64,000 nucleotides of DNA from contig NZ_VCNG01000003.1 in assembly GCF_006227205.1 (NCBI RefSeq), positions 310,001 to 374,000 of the forward strand. Direction: 5' to 3'. The position numbers were made by a program, and so were the translations under genes. Each line of letters starts with the position of its first letter. Position 1 is the first letter of the stretch. Shown one piece after another: positions 44,361-53,260 of this stretch. This stretch comes from Pseudomonas sp. ICMP22404 (GTDB lineage Bacteria; Pseudomonadota; Gammaproteobacteria; Pseudomonadales; Pseudomonadaceae). The notes beneath the pieces are model-generated. The model searched no databases. It was not told the DNA's origin and saw only the letters and a program-made list of their open reading frames with translations.

Positions 44361-46226
44361 ATGAGAATAAAAACGCTACCCGCCCTCTCCTCCCTGACGG
44401 TCGCCTTGCTGCTGGCCGGCAGTCTGTCGCTGAGCCCCTTGGCCAGCGCCGCAACGCCGGGAGTCAGTTGGGAAGACATTGCCAACGATCACCTGACCAC
44501 CAAGGACGTGCTGCAATACGGCATGGGCACCAACGCCCAGCGCTGGAGCCCGCTGGCCCAGGTCAACGACAAGAACGTGTTCAAGCTGACCCCGGCCTGG
44601 TCCTACTCATTCGGCGACGAGAAACAGCGCGGCCAGGAATCCCAGGCCATCGTCAGCGACGGCGTGGTCTACGTCACCGGTTCGTATTCACGGGTATTCG
44701 CCCTCGATGCCAAGACCGGCAAGCGCCTGTGGACCTATAACCACCGGCTGCCGGACAACATTCGCCCGTGCTGCGACGTGGTCAATCGCGGCGCGGCCAT
44801 CTATGGCGACAAGATCTACTTCGGCACCCTGGATGCACGCGTGGTCGCCCTCGACAAAAACACCGGCAAGGTCGTATGGAACAAGAAGTTCGGCGATCAC
44901 GCCGGCGGCTACACCATGACCGGCGCCCCGGTGCTGATCAAGGACAAGACCAGCGGCAAAGTGCTGCTGATCCATGGCAGTTCCGGCGATGAATTCGGCG
45001 TCGTCGGGCAGTTGTTCGCCCGCGATCCCGACACGGGCGAGGAAGTCTGGATGCGCCCCTTCGTCGAGGGCCACATGGGCCGCCTCAACGGCAAGGACAG
45101 CACCCCCACCGGCGATGTGAAGGCGCCCTCCTGGCCCGACGACAAGACCACCGAAACGGGCAAGGTCCAAGCCTGGAGCCACGGCGGCGGCGCGCCCTGG
45201 CAGAGCGCCAGTTTCGACCCCGAGACCAACACCATCATCGTCGGCGCGGGCAACCCCGGCCCGTGGAACACCTGGGCCCGGACTGCCAAGGATGGCAACC
45301 CCCACGACTATGACAGCCTCTACACCTCCGGCCAGGTGGGCGTCGACCCGAGCACGGGCGAAGTGAAGTGGTTCTACCAGCACACGCCCAACGATGCCTG
45401 GGATTTCTCCGGCAACAACGAGCTGGTGCTGTTCGACTACAAGGACAAGGACGGCAAGGTCATCAAGGCCACCGCCCATGCCGACCGCAACGGTTTTTTC
45501 TACGTCGTGGACCGCAACAACGGCAAGCTGCAGAACGCGTTCCCCTTCGTCGACAACATCACCTGGGCCAGCCACATCGATCTCAAGACCGGTCGCCCCG
45601 TGGAGAACCCCGGCCAGCGTCCGGCCAAGCCATTGCCCGGCGAAACCCGGGGCAAGCCCGTGGAAGTCTCGCCGCCGTTCCTGGGCGGCAAGAACTGGAA
45701 CCCCATGGCGTACAGCCAGGACACCGGGCTGTTCTACGTCCCGGGCAACCAATGGAAAGAGGAATACTGGACCGAGGAGGTGAATTACAAGAAAGGTTCG
45801 GCCTACCTCGGCATGGGGTTTCGCATCAAGCGCATGTACGACGATCACGTCGGCAGCCTGCGGGCGATGAACCCCACCACGGGCAAGGTGGTCTGGGAGC
45901 ACAAGGAGCCGTTGCCGTTGTGGGCCGGCGTACTGGCGACCCAGGGCAACCTGGTGTTCACCGGCACCGGTGACGGCTTCTTCAAGGCGTTCGATGCCAG
46001 GACCGGCAAAGAACTGTGGAAATTCCAGACCGGCAGCGGCATCGTCTCCCCACCCATCACCTGGGAACAGGACGGCGAGCAATACATCGGCGTGACCGTC
46101 GGTTATGGCGGTGCAGTGCCGTTGTGGGGTGGTGACATGGCGGAGCTGACCAAGCCCGTGGCACAGGGTGGCTCATTCTGGGTGTTCAAGATTCCAGGCT
46201 GGGACAAGGCCACGGCGCAGAAGTAG
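44361..46226 (+). CDS. pedE: Calcium-type PQQ-dependent alcohol dehydrogenase (PedE/ExaA-like)
   Basis: 621 residues with signal peptide ([19 protein letters not shown]). PQQ propeller with [12 protein letters not shown] disulfide and repeated W-docking motifs. In WDFSGNNE the catalytic D348 is followed by F and S350 in place of the lanthanide-ligating Asp, so Ca2+ is the expected metal. It oxidises ethanol and other short alcohols in the periplasm and donates electrons to the cytochrome c550 encoded divergently. The presence of this and a lanthanide-type paralogue in one locus matches the P. putida metal switch. Confidence 0.93.
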   Translation: MRIKTLPALSSLTVALLLAGSLSLSPLASAATPGVSWEDIANDHLTTKDVLQYGMGTNAQRWSPLAQVNDKNVFKLTPAWSYSFGDEKQRGQESQAIVSDGVVYVTGSYSRVFALDAKTGKRLWTYNHRLPDNIRPCCDVVNRGAAIYGDKIYFGTLDARVVALDKNTGKVVWNKKFGDHAGGYTMTGAPVLIKDKTSGKVLLIHGSSGDEFGVVGQLFARDPDTGEEVWMRPFVEGHMGRLNGKDSTPTGDVKAPSWPDDKTTETGKVQAWSHGGGAPWQSASFDPETNTIIVGAGNPGPWNTWARTAKDGNPHDYDSLYTSGQVGVDPSTGEVKWFYQHTPNDAWDFSGNNELVLFDYKDKDGKVIKATAHADRNGFFYVVDRNNGKLQNAFPFVDNITWASHIDLKTGRPVENPGQRPAKPLPGETRGKPVEVSPPFLGGKNWNPMAYSQDTGLFYVPGNQWKEEYWTEEVNYKKGSAYLGMGFRIKRMYDDHVGSLRAMNPTTGKVVWEHKEPLPLWAGVLATQGNLVFTGTGDGFFKAFDARTGKELWKFQTGSGIVSPPITWEQDGEQYIGVTVGYGGAVPLWGGDMAELTKPVAQGGSFWVFKIPGWDKATAQK

Positions 46227-46258
46227 CGCGCCCCCCTCAAAACTCAATCCCATCCCCC

Positions 46259-46346
46259 TGTGGGAGCGAGCCTGCTCGCGAAGCGGTGTGTCAGTCGACA
46301 TCCATGCAGGCTGATCCACCGCTTCGCGAGCAGGCTCGCTCCCACA
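46259..46346. repeat. REP pair (GTGGGAGC family)
   Basis: A complete pair ending 21 bp before the pentapeptide-protein start codon, so it lies in that gene's leader if the promoter is upstream. Confidence 0.9.
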
Positions 46347-46367
46347 GAGCTTACCGAGTCTACTGCC

Positions 46368-47009
46368 ATGAATTACTTACCCCTTGCATTGCTGCTCGCC
46401 CTCAACGCCCACGCCGACGACACCGAAGCTCTCCTGACCCTCAACGGCTGCGTCATCGCCGAATCCAGCCAATGCCCCGGTGCCGATTTACGCGGTGCTC
46501 AACTGGCTAATCAGGACTTGCGCAAGATGAACCTCAGTGGCGCGGACCTGCGGGGTGCCGATTTGCGCCATGCCCGGCTGGACCTGGCCAACCTCGAACG
46601 GGCTCGCTTGCAGGGGGCCAACCTGACCCGCGCCAGCCTGCAACAAAGCAACCTGCGCCTGGCGGACTTCACCGATGCCACGCTCAAGGCGATCCAGGGC
46701 TGGGGGCTGTTCGCCCAAGGCGCACAATTCCAAGGCGCCGACCTGAGTGCCGCGTACCTGCAATTTTCCCGGCTGTCCGGCGCGCGCCTGCACGGCGCCA
46801 ACCTGCAAGCCGCCGACCTGGAAATGGCCTGGCTGAGCAAGGCTGACCTCAAGGGCGCCGACCTGCGCGACGCCAACCTGCAGGAAGCCAAGCTGGGGGA
46901 AAGCAACCTGGAACAGGCCAACCTGAGCGGATCACGTCAGCACTACGGGAATTTCCAGGGGGCGAATATGGAGGGTTGTACCGGGTGTCCAACGTCTTGG
47001 GCCGAGTAA
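46368..47009 (+). CDS. Periplasmic pentapeptide-repeat protein
   Basis: 213 residues from MNYLPLALLL. A short signal peptide (LALLLALNAHA) is followed by more than 20 A(D/N)Lxx pentapeptides (GADLRGADLRHARLDLANLE and so on), broken once by TLKAIQGWGLFAQG. Cys pairs flank the repeats (NGCVIAESSQC and GCTGC), suggesting disulfide-capped ends of a right-handed beta-helix. A pentapeptide protein also lies between pedE and pedR2 in P. putida; its role is unknown. The ribosome site is weak and a REP pair ends 21 bp upstream. Confidence 0.85.
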   Translation: MNYLPLALLLALNAHADDTEALLTLNGCVIAESSQCPGADLRGAQLANQDLRKMNLSGADLRGADLRHARLDLANLERARLQGANLTRASLQQSNLRLADFTDATLKAIQGWGLFAQGAQFQGADLSAAYLQFSRLSGARLHGANLQAADLEMAWLSKADLKGADLRDANLQEAKLGESNLEQANLSGSRQHYGNFQGANMEGCTGCPTSWAE

Positions 47010-47025
47010 CTCACAGTGCCCACGA

Positions 47026-47664
47026 TCACCCCGCCACCCGCACCACGCCCATGTCGATCCCCAAATGCACCAGCTCGGCATGGGAACTGACCTGCAGCTT
47101 GCTCTTGAGCAGCGTCAGGTGATTGGACACGGTCTTGGCGCTGATGCACAGCTGCTCGGCGATCGTGCGTGCGGGCGTGCCCTTGGCGAGCATGACGAAA
47201 ATTTCCAGCTCGCGTTGGGTCATGCATTGCAGGCGCGGGTCGGCGTCGTGCCGGGAGCTGGCACAGGCCAGTTGGGTCGCCAGGGATTGTTCGATATAGG
47301 CATGGCCGGCCAATACCCGTCGCACCGCCTCCACCAGCACCTGGGGCGCCGAATTCTTGGTCAGGTAACCCGCGGCGCCGGCGTCCAGCGCCTGGCGTAC
47401 CAGCGGTAACTCATCGTGCATGCTGAAGAACAGCACGCGCAGTTGTGGCAGGCGTTGGCGCAGGCGCCGCGTGGTTTCCAGGCCACTGATGCCGGGCAGG
47501 CCGAAATCCATAATCACCAAGTGCGGCACCTGCTCCTGCACCTGGCACAGCGCCTCTTCACCCGTGGCCGCCTCGCGGACCTGCAAGTCTGGCATCAGGG
47601 CCCGCAGAAGGCTGGCGAACCCCTGCCGAACCACCGCATGGTCATCCACCAATAAAATATTCAT
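47026..47664 (-). CDS. pedR2: LuxR/NarL-type response regulator PedR2
   Basis: 212 residues. Receiver domain with phospho-acceptor in LVIMDFGLPGISGLETT and FFSMHDE/YLTKNSAPQ as the Thr/Lys region. The C-terminal LuxR helix-turn-helix is LTQRELEIFVMLAKGTPART through ISAKTVSNHLTLLKSKLQV. It is coupled to the kinase gene by an ATGA overlap. By position and family it matches PedR2 of P. putida, which with PedS2 switches between the calcium and lanthanide alcohol dehydrogenases. A candidate reader of the 14-bp element found across the locus. Confidence 0.88.
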   Translation of the reverse strand: MNILLVDDHAVVRQGFASLLRALMPDLQVREAATGEEALCQVQEQVPHLVIMDFGLPGISGLETTRRLRQRLPQLRVLFFSMHDELPLVRQALDAGAAGYLTKNSAPQVLVEAVRRVLAGHAYIEQSLATQLACASSRHDADPRLQCMTQRELEIFVMLAKGTPARTIAEQLCISAKTVSNHLTLLKSKLQVSSHAELVHLGIDMGVVRVAG

Positions 47665-48920
47665 CGCGCCTCCAGGGGGATATTCAAAGCCAGCGCCCAG
47701 CCGGCACCGGGGCGGCAGATGACACGCAGCTCGCCGCCCAGGCTGCGAGCCCGTTCGGACATCGAATGCAGGCCGACACCCGGTCGGGGCGGCTGCGTCG
47801 CCCCCTGGCCGTTATCGCGCACCAGCAGCCGCAGACGTCCGCCGCGCTGACGCAGACGAATCCGTACCCGGGTGGCGCTGGCATGACGGGCAACGTTGGT
47901 CAGCGCCTCCTGGACCAGGCGATACAGCTGGGTCTTGTCTGGCCCGGACAACAACGGCAACGCGGCGTCGATCCGCAGCTCACAGGCAATGCCATGGGTG
48001 TCCTGACACTGCCGCGCCAACAATCCGATGGCTTCGTCCAGCGGCAAGTGCTGCAACACCACCGGGTACAGGTCGTGCACCAGTGCCCGAAAACCCTGTT
48101 GCAAGTGCTCGCAGTGATCTTCGAGCTGGCTGACCGTCTGCTCCAACACCAACGGCTGGTCGGTGACCAGGCGCAGCAGGCAGGCACGGGCGCGGATGCC
48201 AGCCACGTATTGGCCCAGATCATCATGCAGGGCCTGGGCCAAGTGCGTACGTTCCTGCTCCTGGACCGCCAGCAGTGTCTGGGTGAGCCGGGTATTATCG
48301 GCCTGGGATTGGGCCAGGGCGGCAGTCATCCGGTTGAAGTGTCCCGCCAGTTGCCGCGCCTCCGGGATGCCTTCGGCGGGCAGGCGCACCCGCAGATCGC
48401 CGGCCGATACCTGGCGCAGCGCGTCGAGCAAGTCATCCAGCAACCGCATGCCCCGACGCACCGCCCAGCGGATCACCAGCAGGCTGAGCGACAAGGCCAT
48501 GGCGCAGACGCCCAGCAGTTGCACCAGCGAATCAAGGATTTCTTCGATTTCATCCCGAGGATCGACGGCGATCCAGGCCCGACGACCGTCGCGCAGATCC
48601 ACCACCTGAGGCGCCGGGCCATCGACCAGCACTTGCCGGCCGAGCCAGGCCTTCAGCCCGCTGTCGACGCCCGCCTGCAGGCTTTCCCCCGCCGCCAGCC
48701 AGCGCACCCGCACATGGCGCAGGCTCCCGGTCAGACGCATCTGGAGGCTGGCCGGGTCGCGCTCGGCGGTTTCGCGCAGGTATTGCACCACGGAACCGGC
48801 CGATTGCAGCTCGCGCTTTACGTCGGTCATGGCTTGATGCAGCAACAGGCCCCCACAGGCCAGCGTGACCAGGCCGAAGAAGGCCACCACCCACAGATTG
48901 ATCCGCCACAGGGCCGACAT
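47661..48920 (-). CDS. pedS2: Membrane histidine kinase PedS2 (NarX-type)
   Basis: 419 residues from MSALWRINLW. One membrane helix (~9-28), a ~110-residue periplasmic sensor, a second helix (~145-165), a HAMP-like linker, then the HisKA_3 dimerisation box ERTHLAQALHDDLGQYVAGI with the phospho-His, and a C-terminal ATPase domain (LVQEALTNVARHASATRVRI, GVGLHSMSERARSLGGELRV). In P. putida PedS2 answers to lanthanides in the periplasm. The short periplasmic domain has several Asp/Glu (DPRDEIEEI) that could bind metal; that is inference. Confidence 0.88.
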   Translation of the reverse strand: MSALWRINLWVVAFFGLVTLACGGLLLHQAMTDVKRELQSAGSVVQYLRETAERDPASLQMRLTGSLRHVRVRWLAAGESLQAGVDSGLKAWLGRQVLVDGPAPQVVDLRDGRRAWIAVDPRDEIEEILDSLVQLLGVCAMALSLSLLVIRWAVRRGMRLLDDLLDALRQVSAGDLRVRLPAEGIPEARQLAGHFNRMTAALAQSQADNTRLTQTLLAVQEQERTHLAQALHDDLGQYVAGIRARACLLRLVTDQPLVLEQTVSQLEDHCEHLQQGFRALVHDLYPVVLQHLPLDEAIGLLARQCQDTHGIACELRIDAALPLLSGPDKTQLYRLVQEALTNVARHASATRVRIRLRQRGGRLRLLVRDNGQGATQPPRPGVGLHSMSERARSLGGELRVICRPGAGWALALNIPLEAR

Positions 48921-48956
48921 GCTCAACACCCCATCACTGAATCGACACATGTCACT

Positions 48957-49046
48957 TGTGGGAGCGAGCCTGCTCGCGATGAGGGCGGCACATCCACCCT
49001 CTCTGTCGGCGGGACCACCGCTATCGCGAGCAGGCTCGCCCCCACA
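48957..49046. repeat. REP pair (GTGGGAGC family)
   Basis: Inverted pair; the right half has GCTCGCCCCCACA with one T-to-C change. Confidence 0.88.
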
Positions 49047-49204
49047 GGGGGGCGGCGGTGACTGCCGGGCAAGCGGTCGACCCCAATCAAGCTCAGGATG
49101 AGCAACAGCGGCAGAAGCAACACCTTGAAAGTCCGCACGGTCTGTCCGCTCCCTGATGAATGACGGTTGTCCGCATCCTAAAACGCCAACATTGACGACG
49201 AGTT

Positions 49205-49240
49205 ACTACCTTGGTACTGCCCCGGCGGTACTTTCTGCAT
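49205..49240. promoter_or_regulatory. Ped-locus 14-bp element, two copies, upstream of the PQQ ABC operon
   Basis: ACTACCTTGGTACT (49205-49218) and GGTACTTTCTGCAT (49227-49240), 22 bp apart, about 90 and 68 bp before the ATG at 49295. The second copy is the more degenerate. Confidence 0.5.
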
Positions 49241-49294
49241 ATTTCCCCCCGATCAAGGGCTTCCTATGCTGGCGCTACCTGCAATGGAGGTGTC

Positions 49295-50461
49295 ATGCGC
49301 CGGCTCGTCAGTTTCACCTTGATCGCCCTGATGGCAGCCACCACCGCCCAGGCCGAGGACGCGATGCCGTTGCAGGTGCGCATTGGCTACTTGGGCTATC
49401 GCCCCGACCCAGGCCCGCTGCTGTCCAACGTCATTGCCGAACCTGCCGATGCCGGGCTGCGCGGCGCCGAGCTGGCGATCATCGACAGCAACAGCACCGG
49501 CCGTTTTCTCAAGCAGGAATACCGCCTGGAAAGCGCCAGCGTCGACAGTCCCGAAGCCTTGCTCCAGGCCGCTCGTACCCAGCACGACCAGGGCCTGCGG
49601 CTGTTCGTGGTCAACGCCCCGGCCGCCAGCCTGCGTCAGCTCAGCGCCGCCCTGCCCGACAGCCTGCTGTTCAATGCCGGCAGCGCTGATGACAGCCTGC
49701 GCACCACCGACTGCCTGGGCAACGTGCTGCACAGCCTGCCCGACCGGGCCATGCTCGCCGATGCCCTGGTGCAATTCAGCGTCGTGCGCAAATGGCAGAA
49801 GGCGTTGTTGATCGTCGGGCAGACGCCCGAAGACCAGGCCTATGCCAGTGCCCTGCGCCGGGCCATGAAACGCTTCGGCATGAAGACCGTCGCCGAGAAA
49901 GCCTGGCAGTTCGATAACGACCAGCGCCGCGGCGCACAGGCCGACATGCCGCTGTTCACCCAGACCGCCGAATACGACGTGGTGTTGGTGGCCGATGAGC
50001 GTGGCGACTTCGGCGAGTACCTGCCCTACCAGACCTGGTACCCGCGTCCGGTGGCCGGCACCCAGGGTCTGACGCCCACCGGCTGGCACAAGACCGTGGA
50101 AACCTACGGCGCCGCGCAACTGCAAAAGCGCTTCGAAGCCCTGGCCGGGCGCTGGATGAACGACCGCGACTTCGCCGCCTGGATCGCCGTGCGCAGCGTC
50201 GCCAGCGCAGTGAGCAAGCTGCGCCAGGCCGACCCGTTCGCCATTCGCCAGTTGGCCTTGAGTGATCAGTTGCCCCTGGACGGTTTCAAGGGACGCAAGC
50301 TCAGCTATCGCCCCTGGAACGGACAACTGCGCCAACCGATTCCCCTGGTCCAGCCGCGGGCCCTGGTCAGCACCTCGCCACAAGACGGCTTCCTGCACCC
50401 CACCAATGAAATGGACAGCCTGGGCTACGACCGGCCCGAAGTGAGCTGTCGCTACCCCTGA
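49295..50461 (+). CDS. Periplasmic binding-protein-like component of the PQQ alcohol ABC system
   Basis: 388 residues from MRRLVSFTLI (GGAGGTGTC precedes). Signal peptide to AQAEDA, then a Leu/Ile/Val-binding-protein-like fold (LQVRIGYLGYRPDPGPLLSN, NAPAASLRQLSAALPDSLLF). It belongs to a family found only with PQQ-dependent alcohol catabolism and is the first of four genes with a beta-propeller protein and an ABC ATPase/permease. Ligand unknown; the permease belongs to a drug/polysaccharide exporter class, so this protein may not serve import. Confidence 0.82.
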   Translation: MRRLVSFTLIALMAATTAQAEDAMPLQVRIGYLGYRPDPGPLLSNVIAEPADAGLRGAELAIIDSNSTGRFLKQEYRLESASVDSPEALLQAARTQHDQGLRLFVVNAPAASLRQLSAALPDSLLFNAGSADDSLRTTDCLGNVLHSLPDRAMLADALVQFSVVRKWQKALLIVGQTPEDQAYASALRRAMKRFGMKTVAEKAWQFDNDQRRGAQADMPLFTQTAEYDVVLVADERGDFGEYLPYQTWYPRPVAGTQGLTPTGWHKTVETYGAAQLQKRFEALAGRWMNDRDFAAWIAVRSVASAVSKLRQADPFAIRQLALSDQLPLDGFKGRKLSYRPWNGQLRQPIPLVQPRALVSTSPQDGFLHPTNEMDSLGYDRPEVSCRYP

Positions 50462-50488
50462 TCGACAACAACAATAAGGAAAACCGCC

Positions 50489-51478
50489 ATGCGCCGCCCG
50501 CTGTTCCAACCCACCCTGCTCCGTCAGGTGCTCGCCCTCGGCGCGGTGCTGCTCGCCACCGGCCCTGCCGCCGCCAGCACCGCCTGGGTCTCGAACGAGA
50601 AAGACAACAGCCTGAGCCTGATCGACATGCAGAGCCTGGAAGTGGTGGAAACGCTGCCGGTGGGCCAGCGTCCGCGGGGTTTGCTGCTGTCCCACGACAA
50701 TCGCCTGCTGTACATCTGCGCCAGCGATTCGGACCGGGTCCAGGTGATGGACGTCGCCACCCGCAAGATCATCAAGGAACTGCCGTCCGGCAAGGACCCG
50801 GAGCAGTTTGCCCTGCACCCCAACGACCGCTGGCTCTACGTCTCCAACGAAGACGACGCCCTGGTGACCGTCATCGATACCCAGACCTCCGAGGTGCTGG
50901 GCCAGATCGGCGTCGGTGTCGAGCCCGAGGGCATGGCCGTCAGCCCCGACGGCAAGTGGACGGTCAATACCAGTGAAACCACCAACATGCTGCACTGGAT
51001 CGACACCAGCACCCAGACCCTGGCCGACAGCACCCTGGTGGATCAGCGACCACGCTTCGTCGAGTTCAATCGCGACGGCAGCCAGCTCTGGGCCTCGGCG
51101 GAGATCGGCGGCACCGTGACGATTCTCGATGTCGCCACGCGCAAGGTACTCAAGACCCTGACCTTCCAGATCAAGGGCGTTCACCCGGACAAGGTCCAGC
51201 CGGTGGGCATCAAGCTCAGCGCCGACGGCCAGTTGGCCTTCGTCGCCCTGGGCCCGGCCAACCATGTGGCGGTGATCGACGCGAAGACCTTCGAAGTCCT
51301 GGATTACCTGCTGGTGGGCCGCCGGGTCTGGCAACTGGCATTTACCCCGGACCAGCAACAGTTGCTGGCCACCAATGGCGTCAGCGGCGATGTCTCGGTG
51401 ATCGATGTGCAGAGCCGCAAGGTGCTCAAGTCAGTAAAAGTCGGGCGCTACCCCTGGGGTGTGGTGGTGACGCCATGA
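50489..51478 (+). CDS. PQQ catabolism-associated YVTN beta-propeller protein
   Basis: 329 residues with signal peptide (LALGAVLLATGPAAA). Six or seven YVTN-type blades: STAWVSNEKDNSLSLIDMQ, LYICASDSDRVQVMDVATRK, WLYVSNEDDALVTVIDTQTS, LAFVALGPANHVAVIDAKTF. A periplasmic scaffold or binding propeller. AACAACAATAA (50467-50477) directly before AAGGAAAA and the ATG is a strong Crc/Hfq target. The stop overlaps the ABC ATPase start (ATGA), so the transport system depends on it translationally. Confidence 0.85.
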   Translation: MRRPLFQPTLLRQVLALGAVLLATGPAAASTAWVSNEKDNSLSLIDMQSLEVVETLPVGQRPRGLLLSHDNRLLYICASDSDRVQVMDVATRKIIKELPSGKDPEQFALHPNDRWLYVSNEDDALVTVIDTQTSEVLGQIGVGVEPEGMAVSPDGKWTVNTSETTNMLHWIDTSTQTLADSTLVDQRPRFVEFNRDGSQLWASAEIGGTVTILDVATRKVLKTLTFQIKGVHPDKVQPVGIKLSADGQLAFVALGPANHVAVIDAKTFEVLDYLLVGRRVWQLAFTPDQQQLLATNGVSGDVSVIDVQSRKVLKSVKVGRYPWGVVVTP

Positions 51479-52206
51479 ACGCCCTGGAGGTCAGCGATCT
51501 GAGCTTTGCCTACGGGCCTCGCGAAGCCCTCAAGCAGATGAGTTTCAGCCTCGCCGCCGGGCGCTTCGCCGCACTGCTGGGCCCCAACGGCGCCGGCAAA
51601 TCGACGCTGATCGCCCTGCTCACGCGCCTCTACGATGTGCAGCATGGCGAGATCCGTGTCGGCGGCCATTCCTTGCAGCATTCGCCACGGCCGGCCCTGC
51701 AACAGTTGGGCGTGGTGTTCCAGCAAAGCACCCTGGACCTGGACTTGAGTGTCGAACAGAACCTGCGCTATCACCTCGCCTTGCACGGTTTGTCGCGGCG
51801 CGAAGGGATGGCCCGAATCGACGCCGAGCTGGCTCGGCAGCAGTTGACCGAGCGACGCCATGAACGGGTCCGAGCGCTCAACGGAGGGCATCGTCGCCGG
51901 GTGGAAATCGCCCGGGCGCTGTTGCACGAACCTCGCCTGTTGCTGCTGGACGAACCCAGCGTCGGCCTCGACCCGGCCAGCCGCCAGGCTCTGGGCCGGC
52001 ACATCCGCCAACTGTGTGACGAGCAGGGCATCAGCGTGCTCTGGACCACCCACCTGCTGGATGAAGTACAACCCTGCGACGATCTGCTGATCGTGCACCA
52101 GGGCCGCCTGGTCGCCAGCGGCCGTGCCGAGGCCGTGAGCCAGGAACATGGCGGTACCTTGGGTTCGGCCTTCACCCGCTTGACCACCTCGGGAGCCCAG
52201 GCATGA
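51475..52206 (+). CDS. ABC transporter ATP-binding protein of the PQQ alcohol system
   Basis: 243 residues. Walker A GPNGAGKSTL, Q-loop GVVFQQSTLDLDLSV, a degenerate signature LNGGHRRRVEIARAL in place of LSGGQ, Walker B LLLLDEPSVGLDP and the switch His in WTTHLLDE. The altered signature (NGGHRR) is notable but is seen in some exporter ATPases. It overlaps both neighbours by 4 bp. With the permease it resembles ABC-2-type export systems. The cargo in alcohol catabolism is unknown. Confidence 0.88.
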   Translation: MNALEVSDLSFAYGPREALKQMSFSLAAGRFAALLGPNGAGKSTLIALLTRLYDVQHGEIRVGGHSLQHSPRPALQQLGVVFQQSTLDLDLSVEQNLRYHLALHGLSRREGMARIDAELARQQLTERRHERVRALNGGHRRRVEIARALLHEPRLLLLDEPSVGLDPASRQALGRHIRQLCDEQGISVLWTTHLLDEVQPCDDLLIVHQGRLVASGRAEAVSQEHGGTLGSAFTRLTTSGAQA

Positions 52207-52994
52207 ACGCGTATTGGCAATGTTTCAGCGGCATCGTCATGCGCGAATGGCTGCGCTTCGTATTGCAGCGCACACGGCTACTGAGCGCGCTGGTACGCCC
52301 ATTGTTGTGGCTGCTGGTGTTCGCCGCCGGTTTTCGCGCGGCACTGGGCATCGCGATCATTGCGCCCTACGACACCTACATTCCCTACGAGGTGTACATC
52401 GTGCCTGGCCTGGCCTGCATGATCCTGCTGTTCAACGGCATGCAGGGTTCGCTCTCGATGGTCTACGACCGGGAAATGGGCAGCATGCGGGTGCTGCTGA
52501 CCAGTCCCCTGCCCCGGGCTTTCCTGCTCGCGAGCAAATTGCTGGCGACGTCGTTGATCTCGTTGCTGCAGGTATACGCCTTCCTCGCCATCGCCTGGCT
52601 GTATGGCGTCCAGCCGCCGGCCATGGGTTTGTTACTGGCGCTGCCGGCGCTGTTACTGGTGGCGCTGATGCTCAGTGCCCTGGGCTTGCTGTTGTCCAAC
52701 GCGATCCGCCAACTGGAGAACTTCGCCGGGGTGATGAACTTCGTGATCTTCCCGATGTTCTTCCTGTCCTCGGCGCTGTATCCGCTGTGGAAGATGCTCG
52801 AAGCCAGCCCCTGGCTGTACTGGTTGTGTGCGGTGAACCCATTCACCCATGGCGTGGAACTGGTGCGTTATGCCTTGTATGGCCAGTTCAACCTGCTGGC
52901 GATGACGGTGTGCATGGGGTTGACCCTGGTGTTCGCCCTGCTGGCGGTGTGGACCTTCAACCCGCAGCATGCGGCGCTGCGCAAGGCCGGTTGA
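52203..52994 (+). CDS. ABC-2-type permease of the PQQ alcohol system
   Basis: 263 residues with six predicted membrane helices. It has the ABC-2 arrangement: an N-terminal cytosolic helix (VMREWLRFVLQRTRLLSALV), then YEVYIVPGLACMILLFNGMQ, MGSMRVLLTSPLPRAFLLAS, and LEASPWLYWLCAVNPFTHGV before the last helix. It is named PedC in the phenylethanol/alcohol locus of P. putida, where these genes cluster with the quinoproteins. Start overlaps the ATPase stop. Export is more likely than import because ABC-2 permeases are exporters. Confidence 0.85.
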   Translation: MNAYWQCFSGIVMREWLRFVLQRTRLLSALVRPLLWLLVFAAGFRAALGIAIIAPYDTYIPYEVYIVPGLACMILLFNGMQGSLSMVYDREMGSMRVLLTSPLPRAFLLASKLLATSLISLLQVYAFLAIAWLYGVQPPAMGLLLALPALLLVALMLSALGLLLSNAIRQLENFAGVMNFVIFPMFFLSSALYPLWKMLEASPWLYWLCAVNPFTHGVELVRYALYGQFNLLAMTVCMGLTLVFALLAVWTFNPQHAALRKAG

Positions 52995-53034
52995 TCCAAA
53001 CCGATACAGATCCCGTTGAAGGAAAACATTCCCC

Positions 53035-53126
53035 TGTGGGAGCCGAGCTTGCTCGCGATGACGGCGGCACAGTCACCATCGCGGCAAGCTGATCCACCGC
53101 CATCGCGAGCAAGCTCGGCTCCCACA
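53035..53126. repeat. REP pair, variant with one inserted C
   Basis: The halves read TGTGGGAGCCGAGCTTGCTC and its complement. The same insertion is in both arms, so pairing is preserved: a compensatory change. Confidence 0.88.
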
Positions 53127-53168
53127 GGGTTCGCGGGTGTACAGACCATTGTGCAAAGGCCAGAAATT

Positions 53169-53203
53169 ACGACTTTAGTACTGCTTTCCCTGTCCATGGT
53201 CGC
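53169..53203. promoter_or_regulatory. Ped-locus 14-bp element, two weak copies, upstream of the CxxxCW gene
   Basis: ACGACTTTAGTACT (53169-53182) and CTGTCCATGGTCGC (53190-53203), 21 bp apart, 92 and 71 bp before the ATG at 53261. Weak matches; the position is what supports them. Confidence 0.35.
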
Positions 53204-53260
53204 ATTCCCAAGACCGCGACCCTGTCATGTAATGGACGCATAACAATAAGGACCAATCCT

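Larger units (their letters stand above)
48921..49294. other. 374-bp divergent region between pedS2 and the PQQ ABC binding-protein gene
   Basis: It holds a REP pair (48957-49046) and, at 49205-49240, two copies of the ped-locus 14-bp element facing the plus-strand operon. No credible open frame was seen in it. Confidence 0.6.

Noticed and set aside
44688..46082. Long open frame opposite pedE
   Set aside because: Antisense shadow; pedE has a signal peptide, the catalytic Asp and PQQ motifs.
46368..47009. Qnr-like quinolone-protection protein
   Set aside because: It shares only the pentapeptide pattern; a signal peptide sends it out of the cytoplasm, away from gyrase.
49253..51358. 701-residue open frame opposite the PQQ ABC binding protein and propeller genes
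   Set aside because: It spans two real genes and their gap on the other strand, with shadow-type composition and no domain.
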